From Terebella lapidaria (taxonomy: Eukaryota > Annelida > Polychaeta > Terebellida > Terebellidae), in contig OX424555.1 in assembly GCA_949152475.1 (NCBI GenBank), positions 21,036,868 through 21,100,867 on the forward strand: 64,000 nt of DNA, in the 5' to 3' direction. A program made the position numbers and the translations under genes. Positions 39,372 to 49,769 of the stretch are shown here, one piece after another (position 1 is the first letter of the stretch; the number at the start of each line of letters is the position of its first letter). A model generated the notes under the pieces. It saw only the letters and a program-made list of their open reading frames with translations, did no database searches and was not told the DNA's origin.

Positions 39372-41340
39372 TGTATTGTGTCAGAGTGTGATCTGTTTTG
39401 TGCTGCTGAAAACACGCGAGTGATTGATAACGCACTAAAAGCGCATTAATCAAGTGCTTTGAGAAGCCGAATTTTGTCTCACTAGATGAGTGACTATATT
39501 GCATTAGGAGTAGCACCACTAATATATAGCTACTTCTATCTCTTGACATTACTCAGATTAAAGAGGTGTTTGTCACAAATTGCATTCCATTGAATACATG
39601 CAATGAAATGGCATATCGTGAAGCATGTCACAGAATATCAATATGTTTGATGTAATGCACTGCCAGGGAGTAGGTCAAACACACATGCTAGGAAATAGCG
39701 ATACTTTTGCTCGTGAGTAGCACAGTAGGCAGATCACACAAAGCACTGATCAATCATTGTAAACTTCACAGTGTTAAGATGTGAGAGTGAATGTATATTA
39801 TATCCTCATGTTACCATGAATAATGACGATAACAGAAATCAAGCTGCAGAGCAAGCAAATACATAACTGTGTTATCTACTTGACTCGGTTCCATTGCCCG
39901 AGTAGGAGGAAAAGAAACATCACACGTTCATATTGATCATCCCGCGTCAGCCGATACTGTACAAAACTACATCGACATCCCCCATATGCAACTAATTCCA
40001 CGTTATACGTCTTCATTTGGAATTGATACTACAAGCATATAAATATATGTTTAGTGTCTACACATCTGAAGAGATCTATCGAGATTCTAGTGAAAACATA
40101 TTCCAATTGCATATATTTCATGTTAGACTGGGTTGCTGTGAATATGCATTATGTTTCTCCCAGGCACTTCTGATTGCAATATGTGAAGTATGTTGTGATT
40201 TTATATTATCAATTGGAGTTTGTGAAATACAAATATATGTATGTATATATAATTTAAGTCATGGTATGTATGCGTAGATGACAAAGCTCATATTGGCTCT
40301 GCTGATTCTGTAGAGGAGAGTATAGTATCCAATGTAGAGGTGGGAACCACGTATGTGACAGACAAACCCTGATAGGTCACAGGTCAGAGGCCATGGCCAG
40401 CGAGTCCAGCGATGTTCCAGCCTAAAGCCTACCATTGTTAGTTCTATCATTGTTAGTGTCCTCCAGGCTCAGATCGTGTGGTGATTGATGTATGAATCTT
40501 CTGTCCCAGTTACGCGACACTCTACATTGAGATCATTCAATTGAATTAGCATTTTCTGTACAATTCCATTGTTTTGGGCTCTTTGTTATGCAAAAGTAAT
40601 TAACTTAGTCAAAGCCAACATAATCAGATTATGTCGATATCCTTCAAATGGGTACAGGAGGTAACACATTTATTAACAAACTACAAACACTACAAACTTA
40701 TTGTGTGTGTATTGCCACAAACCATGGATGTGTTTCTGTAAAAGCTATTAAATCATGTCAAAACTCCAAACAAATGCCATAGCCATTTCGCAGGACATGA
40801 TCATTAAAAATATGACCATTTGTTATGGAATCTTACACATCATGAATACCTACGTCATCAGTAGACATATTGGATAATCGGTTTTTTGTAAAACATAAGT
40901 GTTAAATAAATGAATGTTCTATGTATCTGAATGCGTGTGGAATTTTGTTGACTACAACTATATTCCATAACACCTCAACTATACATCCAATATGTGGGTT
41001 GTTTGCCAATCGCCAGGCATGTACACCATGTGATATATTTTTGAACACGTTTTTTGACAATGAAGAAGGTCAAGAAAACTGAAACCATGTCCAAAATGGT
41101 ATTGCCTCTCAGTCATGCTCAGTCAATCGACACACACTAGTGTGAGCCAGAAATTACTTCTTGTAAATCAAAAATTATCTGTGGGTTGTTGAATTAATTC
41201 CTGAGAAATTATTGGTCTCTCATGTATTCATAATGCGACCCAAGTGTAATTCAAACGGCCAGATAACGAAGATTCTGACTCCGCAATGATTGGAGAAGGC
41301 CACTTGGTAGCAATGATAACAAGCATGATGATTGATAAAA
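39372..41340 (+). repeat. Segmental duplication, left copy
   Basis: Collinear direct repeat of 60388-63672. Anchors include GCTGAAAACAC (39404 / 60412), CATTAATCAAG, CACTGATCAATCATTG-type (39744 / 61161), TTAGTGTCTACAC (40051 / 61462), TTTGTGAAATAC (40218 / 62789), CAGGTCAGAGG (40380 / 62902), TGTTGAATTAAT and AAACGGCCAGATAA (41253 / 63593). Identity is roughly 70% by eye, so it is old. No protein-coding content is recognised in either copy. Confidence 0.75.
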
Positions 41341-41345
41341 TGCTG

Positions 41346-41432
41346 TATCTTATGTTTGTTATTGGCATCATCAAAATCTACTGTATTTGTGGTAATAGAT
41401 TGATACCTACATCTGAACTTAGAATGGATCCA
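41346..41432 (+). repeat. Roughly 85-bp repeat shared with 45512-45600, copy 1
   Basis: TGTTTGTTATTGG-ATCATCAAAAT, then TGTATT-GTGGTAATAGAT-GATAC are shared with 45512-45600 in direct orientation. It adjoins the right end of the left duplication copy. On the minus strand both copies read an F-D-D-(A/S)-N-N-K-H peptide, which may be a chance or an exon remnant. Confidence 0.6.
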
Positions 41433-44400
41433 AGTCAATCCATTTAAAGAGATGAAAAGTTTTTCTGTCTGTGTTTATACGAAACATTTTTGCTTTGGCT
41501 ATATTTCCTTGATACTCTATTCAGTTTGTTTGAGCAATGAGTTTTAATATGTGTATTCATTGTAGGTGGAATTCCGAATAATGTAATTGGAACGTTTTTC
41601 GTCCGAATGTGAAATGAAGTGAGCAATGCCCAATGTCGCCCTTGTCACCTGACGGACTGATACAATTTGCTGATTCACTCGCAGATGACCCGTCTTCAAG
41701 ACCGATGGCAGCTTGCCTCATATATTTCCCGAGATCTTTCCACCCCTAAACGTCTTTGTGCAAACCAACTATTTAGATAGGGGAGTTCTTGGCGTGGTAG
41801 GGAGCTCTTATTGGCGAAGGGTAAACACTGTTCTGCCTGTCATATTCAATCTTCAGTTCTTTAACCATATCAGACACAAAATCAATGAAAATGTTCCGAA
41901 TACGTCCGAATTTGGTTGAAATAACAATTTGTCATCTCATATATGAAGTCCACCCGAGGGACAGGATTATGCATGCAACAGTTATCAGTGTTGAGAAAAA
42001 GCTGTAAATATTATTCAGGACCAAGCTCTTTGACAATATCTTTTCTAGGCCGTATGGAAAGGAAATATATCAACCTAACAAAACGCGGGGCCCTCTCTGA
42101 TGTGATTCTCCAAACGAACTTTTGATTCTTTGCCGCCACGACAATTTGATTCAACTGATGTGACCAGACAATTGGCGGAGAATGCACGTTGTTTTATGGT
42201 GTATATAACCAACGTCGTAAAAATCTCTTTAGCAAAAAAAAACATGTTCTGTTCGCTTCATTTACGAATAAAAAAGGCAATGCCAAATTTATATGACATA
42301 CAATGATTGTGTGTTTTATGCAGCAATCCAGTTCTGAGGACAACCTGAGATACGCTTGATATGTCGTTCATCACAATGCTGTCCTATGCCGTTATGTATG
42401 TTGGTTGGGATCTAATGCAGTACACGGGGCAATATTGATGGGTCTCCGGGATACAACGGAGATTAACACGAAACAACGGAAGCCGTCTGGAAATAATCAT
42501 CGTCCATCTACAATGCAGTAACGTCGTTACGGTTTCAAAGTATTCTAATTTACGGGCTTTAATGCGCCATGGGAGTTCCGTCAGGAAACGTGGTGTGAAT
42601 CTGCCTTGGCGATGGTCCCAGCGTGTGTTGAAATGGGGACCACAAATACCCCCGATGAGTACTTGCATGTCCGAGAGCCCAATCCCAGAGATCACTTCTA
42701 CTGTGTTCCTGTAGTCATACCAGTATCGCACAGAGATACTTAAACAACCTACACTCCCTTCTACTTGGTTCAGAATAATAAGTTTGACTTCATTTGCATT
42801 TATTAGAGTAGGTTCTTTGTTTGCATTTGAAGGGTATTTGTTTATGAATAATGAAGTATATGAGGCCTGAGGTATCGTCTTAGTAAATGCAAAATTGCTG
42901 TTCCCAGGTATTACTAAATGCAACAATTGAGTTGTATTTTATGGCAAACTGGTGACAGTCTGTAATCTATCACGCCCACCTCTGATGATTAGAATATTTG
43001 TGGATGTAAAGCGTATCAAAAATAAGAACAAAATTTTCATCCCTCGCCTAATTATTAATAATTCCCACAGGAAGTTTTGTAATTAAAAGATAATATCGCT
43101 GGATGAATCACTAGGCATTATCTGCTTCTAACAATGTTTACATTTAATTATAATCAGGTCAATCACAAAGGAACACGAAACGATTTTATTGATCGTTTCA
43201 CGGTGAACTCGATAACTAATTGTGTAGATTTAATATGATCAACGTTTCTTGTGGAATCCTTGTGCACATAAAGTACTGTGGCCATGTGCACAGCCTATAT
43301 TCGTTATAATAAACTAAAATTTGCATAAGTCAACGTGCAGTTCCTCAGCATATGTGAAAACAAGAGTAATTCTGATATATATTGGAACAGGTACAATGAG
43401 CAGTATCTGATTTGAATCATTCGCTGCGTGAAATTAGGCTAATATTACTCTAGAAAGAAATACTCCAAACAAAAACAAGTGATCATCAGAAACCTTCCCA
43501 ATATTCAGTATATTAATAATGTAGTAGTTTATCATTTTTTTACACAGGTCATCGTATTGTTACGAGTGCAAAGTATTTAGTATCCGTAATATTGCGTGAA
43601 ATAACCACTAATCATTGCGTGAAATAACCACTAATATTGCGTGTAATAACCACTAAGTATAAGTGCACGATTCATTTCCTGAATATAATACACTTATCCT
43701 GCATATTGCAGAAAATTATTCACGAATTACACGAATTATATACAAATTACGGGGCTCACAAAAGTTGCTGATTTCGTATTTCTAAAGCAACTGAAATCTG
43801 ACTGATATTATCCATAATAGAACCAAATTTGATATAATTACGAACTGTTACATTAAATTTGATATTTGATTAAATTATGTGCAAATATAATCCAGCGACG
43901 CGGTCCTACTCATATCGGGTCAAAATTGGATGAGAACGATTGCCGTGGCAATGGAGATGGTTCTGGTTAAGAATAATTTTTCTAACTATTTAAAAAAAAT
44001 CCATGGTTATTTCGTGAATATATGGTATATTGCTGATGTCTATACGAGACGAGCTTTCGGTTTTTTTTAGGAGCTTGTGGGTCATGATTTTTTTGTCAGG
44101 ATTTGGAGGCGGTTTTCTTTAGTTTACAAACTTCAAGACCATATCGCAAAGCCGATTTTCGATATATGGAGATGCAGTTCACATTCGATGCACTTTGTCT
44201 AAATCTCTGACATTTCCAAGATCGGTTCAAGATCAAAATCTCCATTTGATATAATCATGATAGTTTTGTTCCTAAAATTTCGATTGTTTTGCCGATTCCC
44301 CATCGTTTAATGTATTACTGGTGGTTTCAGCACTAAATGTCCCTAGTATCCCCTTGATGGAATAGTTAGGGGCCATCAAATGAAATCACCAATGTGGTGA

Positions 44401-45511
44401 CGATTAATAAGAAAACGTCGAACATATTTTTGATGAAGTGGGTGAAATTTTGAAGGTAGCCATCAAGGATTTGGGTCAAGATCGGAAAAAAGTCAACATC
44501 GAACAATCACAAAAACTGAATTATTTTCATGATTGATATTTGGTGCTATACATGTATTTGTATGTTTGAATGGCGAAGTCTTTTCCGTTTGGCATATGAC
44601 TGATGCTCGTACTCTCAAGATTGTTACTTGTTACTCTCAAAATATCACTAAATATCGAAAAGTTGGAGGTCATGATTCTGAGTTTTTATTTTATTTTACA
44701 AATCAAATTTGGGTCGAATTCAATGAAATTTACCAGACGTTGTACCTATTCAGACTTATCAAGCCACTGTCAAAGTCACAAAAACAATAAAATCAAAAAT
44801 GCAATCAGATAATTACACTAATATATCTATTCATTATCTTTTTTTTTGTAGTTTTTATGGCGAACTCCTCATCAGTTGGTATTAAACTGAGGCTGTACAG
44901 CCACAATTTCTTATTATCGTTCAAGGTAGTTTCATCAGCTGGAACTAAAGCTCGAAACATAGTGAATAAATCAAAGGGGCTAGGGTTTGCAATCCCTGAT
45001 TGTTAACTTATTGTTTTATATCGTTTATAATACATTATCTTCTGGTATGTGGTAGGGTGGGAAAATGAAATCTGACATACATCAATAGATTATTGCAGCT
45101 TCTCATCCATTTTGAAATCTATTCTCGTTATAATAACCCATATTAATGTTATTTGATTTTAAACATACACTCCATGACGGGTGACATTATGCTTGTGGGT
45201 CAGAGTGCGACACACTCTGTCGTCTCCTTCACATGGATTTCACGATGTATTGTATGCATACTATGTACGCGAAATTAGTCGGCATTGTTCCCATCAACTC
45301 AGTAGCCTTTTGGCTTGTGATTATGTACTTATGTACTTGTCATATATCTATTCCATGGCTTTATTTCGGATTTCTAAATTATTTTCATAGGTTGCTGGGC
45401 AGTTAATTCCATCAGGTGTACAGTAGAAACAACTACATTTACCACACTGTCTGCCCCTGATGAGCCAGTGTGTCTTTTGATAAAGTAATTGGTCGGGCTT
45501 TGTTTCTATCG
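41433..45511. other. AT-rich intergenic DNA, no supported gene
   Basis: A minus-strand frame at 42384-42926 (180 codons, but beginning at TTG, not ATG) has no recognisable motif. Tandem repeats lie at 43591-43657. Nothing else is supported. Confidence 0.45.
43591..43657 (+). repeat. Three-copy 22-23 bp tandem repeat
   Basis: Unit ATTGCGTGAAATAACCACTA with small variants, at 43591, 43614 and 43636. Contains a recurrent AATAACCACTAA core. Minor satellite-like array. Confidence 0.85.
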
Positions 45512-45600
45512 CAAAATGTTGTATGTTTGTTATTGGAATCATCAAAATTTGACTGTATTGGTGGTAATAGATCGATACTTACATTGTTATAGTAGATTCG
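45512..45600 (+). repeat. Roughly 85-bp repeat, copy 2
   Basis: Partner of 41346-41432 (see there). It lies between the AT-rich region and the LINE remnant. Minus-strand sequence at its right end gives AATGTAAGTATCG, which resembles a splice donor, so an exon remnant is possible. Confidence 0.55.
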
Positions 45601-45859
45601 ACATGGATATGGAAGACGTTCATTTGATATTTGACTCGACATGACTTTTCGTAGAAACAATAGCACAAGGGCTAGGGGAAATTGGTGGATGAGTATAGTG
45701 TTCACCCAAAAATGTTTTTGTTCGGAGTTATGCTGTTTTGATCTTTCAAGGGCATTGGATGTCAAATTCAACTTCAACACTGATATCGCTATATATATAT
45801 ATATGACTTTTCATTTGAATGCACCAATATTCAAGGCTCTGTCTTTTTTGTATAAACTT

Positions 45860-47190
45860 TATTTGAATGATTCCCAAACACGCAAAAGACGTATATAAAA
45901 TTGTGTAATTGCAGTACACTGCACCCTATTCTGAGTCGTGCTAATATAACATTTGGCTAGCGTGCACCAAGGCAGAATTATAGGTGGTTGGTACACGTGT
46001 GGGTCCCTGCGACACATATTGGCTTTAAAATGTTTGAAATGTTTAACATTTCTCATGGCCGAATGTAACAAATTCCAGAGCATCTTCTGACTGATATTGT
46101 CTGCAGAGCGTAAATTGTAAAATGCTCTTTCTCGGGCAGGAGCCGGGACAATAATTGTTAAGTATGGTGGGTGTAGGTTATTAATATTTTTTTTATAATA
46201 AGCACAATCTATGCCTTCGATGTCATTCAGGGAGAGAAATCCAATCAACGTCATTCAATAACGCCGAGGTACTGCAACGAGCAGTGGCCCCGAGCACTAT
46301 TCTAATAGCCTCTAACTGCAATTTGTCAAGTTTAACCAAGTCTGATTGTGATGCGCCCGCCCACAAAATATCTGCATATTCCATTGTTGGTAGCATCATT
46401 GAAATGTAAAATTGTTCTAAAGATCTTCTGTCCAGCCGAAACTTGAAGGACTTGAGAAAATTTACGATTTTAGTGACTTTGTCGATTATTTAATTTATGT
46501 GTGCTGTCCACGACAAGTTGTCCGTGAATTTGTCTATTTAGAGAGAATTGGCGGGTGCTGGCTTAGTGATCGTCTTTGTGACAAGTAAGGATTCCAATTT
46601 TGAGGCATTAAAAGAAACAAGCCACTTTTTGGACCATTCATTGATTTAGGAAAAAATCCTCAATAATTTTCAAGGCAGTTTGAACCTCTTCATCGACCTC
46701 TATAAATAGTGAGGTGTCATCTGCAAATAATCTGATTTGGCAGTGATTGATCTCATCAATGAATATTAAAAATGAGAAGTGCCCAAGAACTGAGCCCTGT
46801 GGAACACCAGCTGTAGATGACTGTTCATTTACAACAACTAATTGCATTCTGTTACAGAGATAGTCGGATAACCAATTCGGTAAATGTCTATTGATCCCAT
46901 TTTTCCTCAGCTTGAATAAAAGACCATTATGCCAGATTCTATCAGAAGCCTTGGAAATATCAAGGAAGATAGTTCTAACTTCCTTATTATTGTCAAGAGA
47001 CTCACAATACATTTGGTACATTTTCGTTAGTTGTGTAACTGCGGAATTTCCTGGAGTAATTGTCATACAGAAAACAACATATTATCCGTCATCTATTTAT
47101 ATTTTGATTGAAAAAACAGTCGCTCCATTGTCTTTCCAACTGTACTCAAGGTGATACTGGTCTACAGTTAGATACCATAGCACGATAATC
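45860..47190 (-). mobile_element. Jockey/CR1-like LINE, decayed 3' part of ORF2 (reverse transcriptase)
   Basis: The minus strand encodes the end of a non-LTR retrotransposon reverse transcriptase, split over frames. From about 47190: N-C-R-P-V-S, V-G-K-T-M-E-R, then an open stretch at 46638-47066 with F-L-D-I-S-K-A-S-D, G-V-P-Q-G-S-V-L-G and the catalytic F-A-D-D. After a stop come L-S-W-T-A-H-I-N, R-L-D-R-R-S-L-E-Q-F-Y, Y-A-D-I-L-W-A-G-A-S-Q and, in another frame, Y-N-L-R-S-A-D-N (46254 to about 45860). At least three frameshifts and several stops make it a dead copy, and the 5' part (endonuclease, ORF1) is absent, as is usual for 5'-truncated LINE insertions. Clade assignment is from motif resemblance only. 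Confidence 0.88.
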
Positions 47191-48539
47191 TTATTAGGCT
47201 TTTACTCCACACAGCGCCCATTATGAAGGGTGGAGGTGGATGAATTTTTTGTTACAATGCCGAAAAACAAAATTATATACATATAAAAATGGCCGCCATA
47301 CACAGAACGGCAATTTAAGGGCGACAAAATTTTTATAATTCACAAGGGTTCATATGTCGCGTTCTATGCATAAATTGGGAAATAATTTATGGAACACACT
47401 TGGAGAAAATCGCCAGCAAAGTCCGAAAATCCACAAAAAAAATCAACAAAAATGTCTGTTTTGACTTTTCAAGGTCATTGAATACTTCGGGCCCTATGCA
47501 TACACTGAATTGAGATATTGCCATTAAGAAACCTTAATACTGATACATATTGTTATCATGTAAACAATACTGCACGTATATTCCACCTCGCCTTCGCTTC
47601 TTGAATATTAAGATGAGACGGCGAACATATGTTTCCAAGGTATAATCCATCATGTGACAATCTAGAATAGTGGGACTGAAGTGGGAGTTTGTACATCGGT
47701 AACTATTACGCCATACATCGATCCCTTGCCAAGACGCAGAGAGACGACAGACTCACCCATCTCACTGATACCGCCCTGTCACCTCCAAATGAGCATCATT
47801 CATCTTCTCCTGACGAGTCTGTCGACCGCTTCTAATGTCATATGATGTATAGTAAGAAGAACATTTGAAGGTAAAAAAAATATCGCAATTTGTTAGATCG
47901 TTCTGAGATATATTGTACATTCGAAGTTTAATTAATACATGGAATAACATACCCATACATAGAATGGGTATCAAATGGAATCCGACATATTGATTAAAAT
48001 CTCCCGACACAGAAAACAATAATACCAAATTTCAATCTACTGGAAGTCACCCAGCCCAACATGTGCGTTTGAAGACACGCCTCTGAACATGTTGGTCGAG
48101 TCGTTTTGATATTTCACTACTGGTAACAATGGGTGTCGATGAAACCAGCCGTCGTCCATAACACCTGCTACTCGGCAAGTCAGTGTAACTTACATTCGAC
48201 CATAAATACATCCGCCATAAAGAGCCATGTTGACAGTGAATTATCGCGGTGTTATGCGCGATACCTCGGCATTTTCAACAGTTCCTATTCTAACACTTTT
48301 CGGCACGCAGGACGTATAGAATGCATATTTCTGAAATGTTATCAGATTATTTTATAGAGAAAAAAACACCACTTGAACTGTGTTGGCAGTTATTACACCA
48401 AAATAATATAACATTGAACACGATTGACTCTATCTGTTTCTACAAATCCTAGGTATTGTTTTAAAACCATTGATTGTTGATGGCAATGAACATCATGTGA
48501 ATGAACAATGGAAACTAGTTTAATGCAACATAATATATC
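47191..48539. other. Intergenic DNA left of the LTR element, no supported gene
   Basis: AT-rich sequence between the LINE remnant and the LTR retrotransposon. No coding or RNA feature is apparent. Confidence 0.5.
48536..48539 (+). repeat. Target-site duplication TATC, left
   Basis: TATC directly precedes the left LTR (TGTGAC...) and recurs directly after the right LTR (...CTACA) at 59556-59559. Four to six bp is normal for Ty3-type integrases. Confidence 0.85.
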
Positions 48540-48626
48540 TGTGACGAATATCGTTCACGGCCGATATCAAGCCGGTTTAACTGGGTCGTCGTGTGATACA
48601 ATAAGCCGGCAGTTTCAATTTAACTG

Positions 48627-48632
48627 TTTATT
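48627..48632 (-). terminator. Polyadenylation signal AATAAA of the LTR
   Basis: CCACAATAAACAGTT on the sense strand, about 95 nt downstream of the TATA box, where R would end. The same site in the 5' LTR is 58916-58921. Confidence 0.6.
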
Positions 48633-48726
48633 GTGGTGATAAAGACTGATGATCAATCACGCACAATCAGGGTCGCACTCTCACCTACGTCGGGTGATAT
48701 CCCAGTCTATATTCCTATATTATAGT

Positions 48727-48734
48727 CCTTTATA
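48727..48734 (-). promoter_or_regulatory. TATA box of the LTR
   Basis: TATAAAGG on the sense strand. The working copy in the 5' LTR is at 59016-59023, which would place transcription start near 58990. Inferred from position and sequence only. Confidence 0.55.
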
Positions 48735-49266
48735 CAACTTGCACATATATCCGATAGATTATATATATTAATATCGACAGTCTCACAGGAACTTTTGTAT
48801 ACACGTCCTGCCACTGGGATTTACACTACACTTCTGCGCAGTGGACTGGGGCCGAGGGACCATGAGGCTGTGTAATTTCCCGCCAAGTGTAAGCGGTGTT
48901 GTGATAGGTTGAATGTGTGGTGCAATGCGCTGATGTCACCGGGAAAGTGGGTTTCCCCGGCTCGTGTCAATACTTGGAATGCCTGTATGTGTGCACGTGA
49001 TGTATGGAGTATGTGTGTCAAGTTCTATGTTTAGAAGTCAGTGCATGTGAAGGTCAAGGTCGAGTAAACGGGGCCGAGTGTACTGAGCTAGCGGGGCCGC
49101 AGGTGCGTGGTTTGACCTGTGTATGTAACCATGACTACATGGAGTTTATGCTTGTGATCGTATAGTGTGTACTTGTCCTGTATGTAAGTCATGTAGAATG
49201 AATGTTTGTTGTGGAAATGTGTAGTGCGCGGGAGGGACGGGAGTAACAGTCGCTAAAATTACTACA

Positions 49267-49285
49267 TAACACCCCTTCATTAATC
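49267..49285 (-). promoter_or_regulatory. Polypurine tract (plus-strand primer site)
   Basis: Sense strand AATGAAGGGGTGTTA lies directly against the TGTAGT start of the 3' LTR. The GAAGGGG core is purine-only, though short for a PPT. Confidence 0.6.
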
Positions 49286-49769
49286 CTACGCCCTCGGGAT
49301 TACCCTCCCCGGACCCTACCGTCGCCAAAACTAAACAATAAAAAGCTAAAAAGTCCTAAAGGTCAAACCCAAAAGCACTCACACACACACGCCGCGCGAA
49401 ATGAGAAAGCACTTCATACAAATAAAAATTCCTAACTGTCAAAATAAACGTCAGCAGTCAGTCTGTCAGCAGTCTCTACGATGATACATATACAAATACA
49501 TGCACAACAATGAATGGAATGTATGATATGGAATGATAAACAAAACTCCTCGACGTTTCAAAGCGAAACGGAACTATAACTTTAAGAGCCTAATGAACAG
49601 AAATAAAATGTAGATTAAATTTAACTAAATTACATGTATAAAAACAAAAAGCCATGACTAGGATATTAAATGTATATGTACAACTATTTACAATATATTT
49701 GTGCCGTGACCAGAATTGTTTGGTCACTCGGGGCCGCATCAAAGGGGCCGAACAGTTCAGGGACGAGTT

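Larger units (their letters stand above)
48540..49266 (-). repeat. 3' LTR (727 bp)
   Basis: Same sequence as 58829-59555 as far as I can read. Sense strand starts TGTAGTAATT and ends TTCGTCACA. Holds a TATA box and an AATAAA signal (listed separately), plus five GGG(T/C)CG motifs. A 66-codon frame at 48821-49021 is present in both copies only because the LTRs are the same. Confidence 0.95.

Noticed and set aside
42384..42926. 180-codon minus frame
   Set aside because: Begins at TTG rather than ATG, no recognised motif, no splice context.
43591..43657. CRISPR-like repeat array
   Set aside because: Units are directly adjacent with no spacers, and the DNA is eukaryotic.
48821..49021. 66-codon frame found the same in both LTRs (also 59110-59310)
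   Set aside because: It is the same only because the LTRs are the same. It lies in U3 upstream of the TATA box and shows no motif.
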